Shown: piece by piece, positions 29,629-35,132 of the stretch
Layout of the letters: each line of letters begins with the position of its first letter
Numbering within the stretch: position 1 is the stretch's first letter
Assembly (NCBI GenBank): GCA_002307035.1
Contig: DBTL01000044.1
Coordinates: forward strand, 1-35,132
Reading direction: 5' to 3'
Length of the DNA: 35,132 nucleotides
Source of the DNA: Bacteroides sp. UBA1317
Lineage (GTDB): Bacteria > Bacteroidota > Bacteroidia > Bacteroidales > Bacteroidaceae
Notes under the pieces: generated by a model
Told to the model about the DNA's origin: nothing
The model's database searches: none
What the model saw: only the letters and a program-made list of their open reading frames with translations
Program-made: the position numbers and the translations under genes

Positions 29629-30575
29629 AATAAGCTGGGTTGAAGTTCTTTTTGAATGTACCTGTTAGTTTCTTTATCCATAATAAGATTAAGAGACTTT
29701 ACTTTTGCAGAGAATAAAGCTCTAGTCATATCCAGAGAGCTGCCTACATGATCGAAAGCCTTGACACGTGAAGCAAAATCATTAGCAGATGAAGCATCGG
29801 TGATTAACTCTATCTGCTCTTTTATCTCTGCCATGACTTTAACATATTGTTCTGTCTCAGCCTTTTTTGCTGCTAACATGCCTAAATACGGGTTAATTAC
29901 ATAATCCTGAATAGCGGTATTCTTACGAATAAGATTGCCATTTGCATCAATAATTGTAGGTATTTCCATTACTGAGGGTAAATTACAGGTGTTTTTCCCG
30001 TCGTTTCTGGTTGTTGGATCAAACGTGATAGTTCTTTTAGTCCTGCCGTTTTCTGTTCGTGCTTCTATATATCCGAGTAGATCAAGCTCTGTCACAATTG
30101 AATTATATGATTTTTCTCTCAGGGATGGGATAAATACCGTATCATCACCCTCTTTTCTTGTATCCCTGTGAGCGACAAACACAACATGTTTATTTAGATC
30201 AGACAGGTTTCTCATGAAATTCGAGAACTCTTGATTTATGCCGTTCCAGTCTTTTATTATTGGCACTCTATTACCACACTTGTGAGTGATAATGTAGTCC
30301 ATCATCTTACCAATGGTATCCACGACAATTGTTTGATATCCTGATAAATTTTCTTTGAGAACATCTAATACATCTTGCCATTTGGATATCTGCACAGTAT
30401 CTACACCCACAAGATTTGCTCCGTTGATACGCTTAACTCCATTATCGAAGTCGAATAACAAAGGCTTTGGGGTACTCAACGCATAAGTACTTTTACCCAT
30501 GCCAGGTTGGCCATATACCATCATCTTTATATTTGATGGTAATACTAACTCGTTTGAATTTCTTATTAGTGACAT
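29625..30575 (-). CDS. Sak4-like RecA-fold ATPase (recombinase/annealase)
   Basis: 316 residues. Walker A is GQPGMGKST (22-30), Walker B is TIVVDTIG (D86), and the sensor segment KHVVFVAHRD follows. This is the short RecA-like Sak4 type that phages use for single-strand annealing, often with SSB. The C-terminus has coiled helices. It heads the recombination cluster and overlaps the DUF1351 gene by 4 nt. Confidence 0.85.
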   Translation of the reverse strand: MSLIRNSNELVLPSNIKMMVYGQPGMGKSTYALSTPKPLLFDFDNGVKRINGANLVGVDTVQISKWQDVLDVLKENLSGYQTIVVDTIGKMMDYIITHKCGNRVPIIKDWNGINQEFSNFMRNLSDLNKHVVFVAHRDTRKEGDDTVFIPSLREKSYNSIVTELDLLGYIEARTENGRTKRTITFDPTTRNDGKNTCNLPSVMEIPTIIDANGNLIRKNTAIQDYVINPYLGMLAAKKAETEQYVKVMAEIKEQIELITDASSANDFASRVKAFDHVGSSLDMTRALFSAKVKSLNLIMDKETNRYIQKELQPSLL

Positions 30576-30593
30576 GATTATTTTATTAAAGGG

Positions 30594-30890
30594 TTACTTG
30601 TTAATGTATTCATCCATTTTCAAGGCGTTTAAGGCCGCCTGAATTTCTAATTTCGAGTAGCACACAGGTGAGTTTATAGCCTTTCCCATACGCTTTTTGT
30701 GTACTAACCCATCGGATACCAGCTTTTCTAAAAGACATGGTTTTTGACCAATGGATTTAAACCACCGATAAACTTCTCTTTGTTTTATACGATCCGCTTT
30801 CGGCTCTACCATTTTCTGATTTGCTGCTGCGCCCAACTCTGCCATATCCATGCAGATATTTTTGAGCTCATAAATTTCAAGTACAATCAT
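30594..30890 (-). CDS. Small DNA-binding-like protein (98 aa)
   Basis: Starts MIVLEIYELKNICMDMAELG, then KADRIKQREVYRWFKSIGQK and a basic middle, ending in SKLEIQAALNALKMDEYINK. This is the build of helix-turn-helix proteins in Bacteroides elements that carry ISQREAYR-like phrases. Probably a regulatory or accessory DNA-binding protein of the early operon. Overlaps the previous gene by 4 nt. Confidence 0.7.
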   Translation of the reverse strand: MIVLEIYELKNICMDMAELGAAANQKMVEPKADRIKQREVYRWFKSIGQKPCLLEKLVSDGLVHKKRMGKAINSPVCYSKLEIQAALNALKMDEYINK

Positions 30891-31129
30891 TTCAGTTTGA
30901 TTATTGATATATACCCGGGATGCTCAACCTTTGATACTCTATATTTAATATCAAGCCTGTTTTTAAGCTCTTTCTTAAGTCTTGCGTCTCTGTTCCGCCT
31001 TGCGGCCTCGCTTTTTATCCCTGAATACCTACTGTCATCGTATGGCACTTTCAAAAGATCCCCTACCCTCATTTGATTGAATATCCCTACCGTGGTGTAT
31101 TCATCTGTAATTTCAATTACTTTCTCCAT
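30887..31129 (-). CDS. Small basic protein (80 aa)
   Basis: Start taken at ATG 31129 (MEKVIEITDEYTTVGIFNQM); the longer frame from 31201 adds a hydrophobic tail unlikely to be translated. The middle is basic (SEAARRNRDARLKKELKNRL) and may bind nucleic acid. Next to the small DNA-binding-like gene with a 4-nt overlap. No family recognised. Confidence 0.68.
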   Translation of the reverse strand: MEKVIEITDEYTTVGIFNQMRVGDLLKVPYDDSRYSGIKSEAARRNRDARLKKELKNRLDIKYRVSKVEHPGYISIIKLK

Positions 31130-31214
31130 ATATCTGTTTTTTAATTGTCGTCGAATAAAAAAGGGTGCACTACTTTCACACACAAGCAACACACCCAACA
31201 CATAAAAACACTAA

Positions 31215-31364
31215 TTAAACCTTGCTACACATTGAAACAGGCAGTACATCAACTGCATTACTGTTCCTGTATTTCACAGTCACCTCTTTTGTTGAAGAGT
31301 TGTAAGATACCACCGTGCCCACCTTATCAGATGTCCACGTCTTTACTTTATCACCTTTATTCAT
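31215..31364 (-). CDS. Small SH3-like/KOW-type protein (49 aa)
   Basis: Reads MNKGDKVKTWTSDKVGTVVS then YNSSTKEVTVKYRNSNAVDV and LPVSMCSKV. The pattern of GD-V-x(n)-G-x-V-x-Y with later beta strands is that of a small beta barrel. The structured RNA element at 31378-31458 lies just upstream of it, so its expression may be controlled there. Confidence rests on codon character and composition. Confidence 0.65.
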   Translation of the reverse strand: MNKGDKVKTWTSDKVGTVVSYNSSTKEVTVKYRNSNAVDVLPVSMCSKV

Positions 31365-31377
31365 AATTATAAGTATT

Positions 31378-31458
31378 AAAAACCAGTCCCGTGAAGTTTC
31401 GCTTCGTCATGCCTGACTAAGCACCATTTTACACGGATGAAGGCTACTGCGTGACTGG
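31378..31458 (-). ncRNA. Structured RNA element / attenuator
   Basis: On the minus strand CCAGTC (31458-31453) pairs with GACTGG (31388-31383), followed by TTTTT. The adjoining CACGG (31393-31389) pairs with CCGTG (31436-31432), stacking on the first helix and leaving a 16-nt bulge. Inside are GAAG-CGAAA-CTTC and a weaker GTGC/GCAT hairpin. It lies between two early genes (31464 stop, 31364 start) and could be a terminator-coupled leader. Confidence 0.5.
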
Positions 31459-31463
31459 CTTTG

Positions 31464-31688
31464 TTAACAAAATCTGCTTAATCCCTGTACTCTGCACAGA
31501 GCGTCATAGTCCATTCCGTCATCACAATCTTCATCTTCGTACTGTTCTTTGAGAGTAAATTCAATATCCGCATTGATAAGAGCTAATATCTCAGACTTAG
31601 AATCGGCATTATAGGCTCTCTTAACTTCTGCTTCTGTCATAGAAGACACTCTCTCAAGCTCTCTGTATAAATCATCTAAATGTGTCAT
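31464..31688 (-). CDS. Small acidic protein (74 aa)
   Basis: Start at ATG 31688 (MTHLDDLYRELERVSSMTEA), which overlaps the membrane protein gene by 17 nt. Helical, acidic C-terminal half (EDEDCDDGMDYDALCRVQGL). No DNA-binding or catalytic motif. A 12-bp palindrome TTTGTTAACAAA covers its stop codon. Confidence 0.65.
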   Translation of the reverse strand: MTHLDDLYRELERVSSMTEAEVKRAYNADSKSEILALINADIEFTLKEQYEDEDCDDGMDYDALCRVQGLSRFC

Positions 31689-31860
31689 CTTTATCCTCCA
31701 TTTCAAGTTCGTTCAACATGCGTTCGCTATTCTTTGATATGTATAGCGAAGCGATTAAAAATACGATTGTTGGGAAAACCATTATTGCCCAATTAGAAGA
31801 AGTTATAAGCATTATTACAAAGCTTACAACCCAGATCATTACAATATGCCTTGCTTTCAT
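31672..31860 (-). CDS. Small two-pass membrane protein (62 aa)
   Basis: Start at ATG 31860 (MKARHIVMIWVVSFVIMLIT), after the hairpin at 31886-31930; the longer frame from 31926 opens with GTG and is less likely. Two membrane segments, then an acidic tail (RMLNELEMEDKDDTFR). Third gene of the early operon. Unknown role. Confidence 0.65.
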   Translation of the reverse strand: MKARHIVMIWVVSFVIMLITSSNWAIMVFPTIVFLIASLYISKNSERMLNELEMEDKDDTFR

Positions 31861-31885
31861 AATTGTATGTATTAAATATAATTGT

Positions 31886-31930
31886 GCCCGTGAGTTAATT
31901 CGATTCAACTGCTCATGCTCTTTCACGGGC
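31886..31930 (-). other. Leader hairpin upstream of the small membrane protein gene
   Basis: GCCCGTGA pairs with TCACGGGC (8 bp, 29-nt loop), 26 nt upstream of the ATG at 31860. No T-run follows. It may be a translational or mRNA-stability element. Between here and 32095 I find only short frames, such as MSNQQFTPEKVVV followed by a stop. Confidence 0.45.
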
Positions 31931-32095
31931 TATTTCATAAAATGGATATTAAGTCCACCGAATTGCTTAAATTCTCATTGCATTACTCGCTAAACCACTA
32001 CCTTTTCAGGGGTAAACTGTTGATTACTCATTACAGGGGTACAGCACCATTAGCTGTTACGAGGTATAATTACGTCAAAGGGCTTAGTTTTAAGT

Positions 32096-32129
32096 GAGCG
32101 GGTAAAATATTCACTACGTTTGCCCGCTC
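32096..32129 (-). terminator. Hairpin after the first early gene
   Basis: GAGCGGGTAAA pairs with TTTGCCCGCTC (11 bp including a T-G pair, 12-nt loop), 7 nt past the stop codon at 32137. No T-run follows on the minus strand. Possible attenuator of the early operon after its first gene. Confidence 0.55.
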
Positions 32130-32136
32130 TATTGCT

Positions 32137-32457
32137 TTAGGCTATTGTGAGGATGTTTTCAATCTTGAAGCACCTGAAAGCCTGTTTCTCAATATCGAAG
32201 TAGGCTATTGTCTTATCATTGCCTTTGCCATTGCCATTTATCAGCATATCTGTGATGCTTTTCAAGAGAGTGCCTTGCGCAGTCCTTATAGAACCGTCTG
32301 TTTTTTGATATTGAAAGCTTGCAACGCCTTTACGCATCTTCGTTACCAGTTTCACGATTAACCAAGCTTTCTTAAGAGCAATTGACCAGCTCATTTGCGC
32401 AAGACTGAAAATCCTATGAGCCAAACTCATGACATCGTGTCTAAAATTCTTTTTCAT
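32137..32457 (-). CDS. SH3-like barrel protein (DUF2693-type)
   Basis: 106 residues from ATG 32457 (MKKNFRHDVMSLAHRIFSLA). The C-terminal part VASFQYQKTDGSIRTAQGTL is the typical phrase of DUF2693/SH3-barrel proteins of Bacteroides. The N-terminus is a basic helix. First gene of the leftward early operon, about 80 nt after an early promoter overlapped by a repressor operator, so a cro-like or early accessory role is possible. Confidence 0.75.
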   Translation of the reverse strand: MKKNFRHDVMSLAHRIFSLAQMSWSIALKKAWLIVKLVTKMRKGVASFQYQKTDGSIRTAQGTLLKSITDMLINGNGKGNDKTIAYFDIEKQAFRCFKIENILTIA

Positions 32458-32479
32458 CTTTTTGTTTTTATGTGTTAAA

Positions 32480-32511
32480 CTTGTTTTTATGATTAGCAAC
32501 TATTATCTTTG
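32480..32511 (+). promoter_or_regulatory. Rightward promoter for the gene at 32660
   Basis: TATCTTTG (32504-32511) fits TAnnTTTG, with CTTG at 32480-32483 in the -33 position. The transcript would run through operators O1 and O2 into the gene at 32660, so the repressor might act as a roadblock or the RNA may carry both sites. Confidence 0.5.
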
Positions 32512-32540
32512 TTGCGCATCATCATATCGTTATCGTGATG

Positions 32541-32548
32541 CAAATATA
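32541..32548 (-). promoter_or_regulatory. Leftward early promoter (-7 box TATATTTG)
   Basis: TATATTTG on the minus strand is an exact TAnnTTTG box and overlaps the first bases of operator O1. The start would be near 32535, about 80 nt before the first early gene. Repressor on O1 would block it directly, as at a phage pR/pL promoter. Confidence 0.65.
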
Positions 32549-32565
32549 CTATAATATTATAGTAT
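32546..32565. promoter_or_regulatory. Repressor operator O1
   Basis: A perfect 20-bp palindrome with core ACTATAATATTATAGT (32548-32563). It overlaps the early -7 box. Related sites are at 32579-32594 and 33351-33366. Confidence 0.75.
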
Positions 32566-32578
32566 TCGAATATTGTTT

Positions 32579-32594
32579 GCCATAATATTATAGC
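32579..32594. promoter_or_regulatory. Repressor operator O2
   Basis: GCCATAATATTATAGC matches 13 of 16 positions of the O1 core. Its centre is 31 bp from that of O1, about three helical turns, so two repressor dimers could bind cooperatively on one face. Confidence 0.65.
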
Positions 32595-32659
32595 ATACAA
32601 CATTATTTAACTATTAAGAAAGGCAGCCCAGAAGAGTTATACCTTATTATATAGCAGCT

Positions 32660-33046
32660 ATGGATTTAAAAGACTTTGTAAAAGAAACCTTAGTACAGAT
32701 TACCGAAGGGGTAAAAGAAGCACAAAATGAGTGCAAAGATTTAGGGGGATTGGTCAATCCTATGCTAGAAACGCCTATGTCTAATGAAGAAAAATTTGAG
32801 ATAAGAAGTAAATACTATCCAGCCACTAGTGTTAATTTCAAAGTAGGCTTAACGGAATCAGATTCTACTGGAGCCAAGAAAGGGATAGGCGTATTTTTAG
32901 GGAAGATATCAGCCGGAGCAGAAAGTAAAAAAGACACAGAGATTCAATCAGTTACGAGTGTAGAATTCTCTGTAACAGTTGTATTTCCATATATATCAAG
33001 GGATGGAAAACATATAACCGTAGCTGATGCTTTTATTAGAGGTTAG
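32660..33046 (+). CDS. Hypothetical protein in the immunity region (128 aa)
   Basis: Helical N-terminus MDLKDFVKETLVQITEGVKE AQNECK, then a basic middle and a beta-rich end VEFSVTVVFPYISRDGKHIT. The overall plan is like the small trypco2-type proteins found in conflict loci, but I cannot confirm that. It is on the plus strand with the repressor and may be expressed in the lysogen, giving an immunity or exclusion trait. Confidence 0.65.
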   Translation: MDLKDFVKETLVQITEGVKEAQNECKDLGGLVNPMLETPMSNEEKFEIRSKYYPATSVNFKVGLTESDSTGAKKGIGVFLGKISAGAESKKDTEIQSVTSVEFSVTVVFPYISRDGKHITVADAFIRG

Positions 33047-33227
33047 ATTCTCCCTTTAAATACTCATTAAGACGTTTTATACTAAAATCATGTTTAATAG
33101 AATTATAAGCATCTATTGCACAATTCAACGGATTTGAGTAATGCTCTTTCACATACATCTGATGTAACTTTAAGAAGAATCGACGATTCCTCCAAAGCAC
33201 ATACTTGTAATATAGATATTTAAACAT
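33036..33227 (-). CDS. Hypothetical basic protein (63 aa)
   Basis: Start at ATG 33227 (MFKYLYYKYVLWRNRRFFLK); a longer frame from 33305 or 33311 is possible. Aromatic and basic helices (LHQMYVKEHYSNPLNCAIDA), convergent with and overlapping the gene at 32660 by 11 nt. No family recognised; the unusual Y/W/R content may mean membrane association. Confidence 0.5.
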   Translation of the reverse strand: MFKYLYYKYVLWRNRRFFLKLHQMYVKEHYSNPLNCAIDAYNSIKHDFSIKRLNEYLKGESNL

Positions 33228-33350
33228 AACAATAATAATAAAGCGACCAACTCCAAAGTTGCGGTTTGAAGTAAAGTCAGTTAATAATAATTTAGTCGGC
33301 GTCATGCGCAACTTGATTTTCGATACAAATATAAATATTTTAAATAATAT

Positions 33351-33366
33351 ACTATAATATTATAGC
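33351..33366. promoter_or_regulatory. Repressor operator O3
   Basis: ACTATAATATTATAGC, 15 of 16 identical to the O1 core, directly abutting the repressor ATG (33367). It should allow the repressor to control its own gene. Confidence 0.75.
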
Positions 33367-34278
33367 ATGGAAAAAGAAGAAAAAACGAAAACAATCGAAG
33401 AAGCATTTAATTTAGTCAAAGATGCTATTTCAAAAGGAGTAAGCAAATATCGCATTGCAACTGATACTTCTATAAATGAAACTACAATAGGAAATTACGC
33501 TAATGGTAAAACTAAGCCATCATTTGCTAATGCTAAGATTTTACTTAACTATTTCAATTCCTTTGAGATCATGGATGCTGGAGAAACTATTAGCATAAAA
33601 AATGATTTCATAGATTCTCCTAAAATAGGTACAAAAGAACGATTTATTGAGTATTTAAAATCTAAGGGTATCGGACAAACAGCTTTTGAAAAATCAGCAG
33701 GTTTGTCCCGTGGAACTATTACGAAAAAAACAGGATTTAGTGCTGATTCTATAGAGAAAATAGCGATAGCTTGTCCAGACCTTAATATAAACTGGCTTGT
33801 TACAGGTACAGGAAATATTACGAATGAAGATAAAAGCGTTTCGATAACCGATTCTCCAACCTCCAATAAAGATATAAAGATTCTCGATATACGTGTCTGC
33901 GCAGGGCATGGGATTGGATTTGACGGAGACGAAAACAAAGTTATAGGCTACGTTAATATACCAGAGTTTACAGGGTGTTATGGAATAACAGTTTATGGCG
34001 ATTCCATGTATGATATGTATATGTCTGGAGATACAATTTTCGTACGTGAAATAAAAGACAAAACGTTGATTGATAACGGTCAACCGTATGTGGTAATCAC
34101 ACAAGAAGACAGATTGCTAAAAATGGTATACATCGAATCGGGAGGGTTGAAATTAGTATCTTTCAATCCAATATGCAACCCTGATGGAAGAAGAAAATAT
34201 CCAGATATGGAAATCGAAGGAAGTCGGATACTTCACTTATACAAAGTCGTAGGGAAGTTAGCAAGAACACAAATGTAA
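33367..34278 (+). CDS. CI/LexA-like repressor with two DNA-binding domains
   Basis: 303 residues. Two helix-turn-helix units come first: about 14-62 (GVSKYRIATDTSINETTIGN YANGKTKPS) and about 90-147 (GQTAFEKSAGLSRGTITKKT GFSADSIEKI). An S24 peptidase domain follows, with Ala-Gly cleavage site at 179-180 (VCAGHG), catalytic Ser213 in YGDSMYD and Lys252 in RLLKMVY. Such repressors hold the lysogen and self-cleave when RecA is activated. Normal relatives have one DNA-binding domain; the extra one is notable. Operators O1-O3 are its likely targets. Confidence 0.92.
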   Translation: MEKEEKTKTIEEAFNLVKDAISKGVSKYRIATDTSINETTIGNYANGKTKPSFANAKILLNYFNSFEIMDAGETISIKNDFIDSPKIGTKERFIEYLKSKGIGQTAFEKSAGLSRGTITKKTGFSADSIEKIAIACPDLNINWLVTGTGNITNEDKSVSITDSPTSNKDIKILDIRVCAGHGIGFDGDENKVIGYVNIPEFTGCYGITVYGDSMYDMYMSGDTIFVREIKDKTLIDNGQPYVVITQEDRLLKMVYIESGGLKLVSFNPICNPDGRRKYPDMEIEGSRILHLYKVVGKLARTQM

Positions 34279-34289
34279 TATAATGCGCT

Positions 34290-35132
34290 ATGACTATTAC
34301 AACAACTAATAATATAGAAAACTACTCTATAAAATCCTATTTAGGTGTAGTCAATGCAAATGTAGTAATTGGTGCTAATCTATTTTCAGATTTTGCAGCA
34401 TCTCTTACCGACATTTTTGGTAGCCGCTCTATTACTTACCAGAATAAGCTTAACCTTATTTATAAGAAAGTTATAAACGAATTAGAAGAAAAAGCCAATA
34501 ATCTAAATGCTAATGCCGTATTAGGATTGCACCTAGATTTTGATGAAGTTTCTGGTGGAGGGAAATCCATGTTTATGGTTTCAGCATCAGGTACTGCTGT
34601 TTTATTAGAAAAGACACTTGAAGATAGATATAGCATGTACCGATTACTTAACGACATTTACGATTATTGGAAAAAAGGGCTTTTTTCAGAAGAGGAATAT
34701 GATTGTGAAAAGAAAAGAATTATTGCAAATTATAGCAGTTCAATCACAGATGAAAGTAAGATTATAAAAGAAGAAAAAGAAAAAGAAAGAATAAAACAAA
34801 TAAAATTTAACGATAAAATAGAAAGTGCTAAAAAAAGCCTAGAGATAAGATTGCCTTGCTCTGAAGATTCCATTAGAGCAACAACTACTTTTCAAATAGA
34901 AGTAGCTGATTATAGCAAAATATCTTATACAGAGAGTGATTCTATAGAATCAATTATTTCTCAATTCATCAGCCTAAACAAGATCCCAGAAGCCTGTAAA
35001 TACTATAAAGACAAGACTGGTGTAGATTATAATGACGCTGTAGAATATGTTCTAGACACGTATAATAAAAGACAACTTATCAATAAAGAGACATTTGATA
35101 GACTAATAAGTAAATTAAAGGTACTGAAAAGA
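34290..35132 (+). CDS. YbjQ-like (DUF74) multi-domain protein, cut at the right edge
   Basis: 281 codons visible, no stop. Residues about 1-105 resemble the YbjQ/heavy-metal-binding family (ENYSIKSYLGVVNANVVIGA, then LNANAVLGLHLDFD and a GTAVLL end). Residues about 115-150 resemble a SHOCT-type short helical motif (LLNDIYDYWKKGLFSEEEYD CEKKRII). The rest contains a charged coiled coil and a second helical-pair repeat (YNKRQLINKETFDRLISKLK). It starts 12 nt after the repressor and is probably co-expressed with it, so it may be a lysogen trait gene. Function unknown. Confidence 0.75.
   Translation, partial: MTITTTNNIENYSIKSYLGVVNANVVIGANLFSDFAASLTDIFGSRSITYQNKLNLIYKKVINELEEKANNLNANAVLGLHLDFDEVSGGGKSMFMVSASGTAVLLEKTLEDRYSMYRLLNDIYDYWKKGLFSEEEYDCEKKRIIANYSSSITDESKIIKEEKEKERIKQIKFNDKIESAKKSLEIRLPCSEDSIRATTTFQIEVADYSKISYTESDSIESIISQFISLNKIPEACKYYKDKTGVDYNDAVEYVLDTYNKRQLINKETFDRLISKLKVLKR

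Noticed and set aside
31460..31471. Palindrome TTTGTTAACAAA as an operator
   Set aside because: It covers a stop codon, has no second copy in the window, and short A+T palindromes are expected by chance here.
33549..34104. Two minus-strand open frames opposite the repressor
   Set aside because: They are antisense to a well-supported repressor and have no coding character.

Overview
This window looks like part of a temperate siphovirus (prophage or phage) of Bacteroides or a close relative. The evidence is the low-GC coding style, the promoters, many of which match the Bacteroides pattern TTTG-N19-TAnnTTTG, and the gene families. The left end cuts the tape measure gene and the right end cuts a YbjQ-like gene. 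No integrase, lysis gene or attachment site is in view.

Layout from right to left, since most genes are on the minus strand. At 32480-35132 is the lysogeny control region: a repressor with an S24 peptidase domain and two DNA-binding domains, three copies of an operator related to ACTATAATATTATAGT, and a divergent early promoter. From 32457 down to 21014 is the early operon: small regulatory proteins, then recombination genes (Sak4-like ATPase, DUF1351 protein, PD-(D/E)XK nuclease, NinB-like protein), then NinG, a DUF3820 protein, a superfamily 2 helicase, a DUF4373 replication protein, and a string of very small coupled genes. Between 17128 and 20903 two short plus-strand cassettes interrupt the pattern: a regulator with small proteins and a membrane-anchored protein, and a membrane protein with a lipoprotein and a small helical protein.

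The late region runs leftward from about 16690: a promoter module, two tRNA-type genes, an ASCH protein, a PAPS-reductase/ParB pair (IbrA/IbrB-like), terminase small subunit, an HNH homing endonuclease, terminase large subunit and portal. A cargo segment of about 3.4 kb then follows (7053-10480). It holds a RelE/HigB-like toxin, two tandem paralogous antitoxins, a decayed third antitoxin, and a Schlafen/AlbA ATPase fused to an RNA-recognition motif. It has its own promoters and terminators. Left of it come scaffold, decoration protein, major capsid, connectors, tail tube, a tail chaperone with a -1 frameshift site, and the tape measure.

The most notable new signal is a two-copy promoter module. 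A 20-bp dyad CGACAAT-N5-TGTTGTCG lies exactly 41 nt upstream of GTAC(C/T)TTT at two sites: ahead of the tRNA/terminase block, and ahead of the scaffold/capsid/tail block. It probably drives the late genes, and the second copy would restore transcription downstream of the cargo segment's terminators. Functions given here are inferred from reading the protein sequences; no database search was run.
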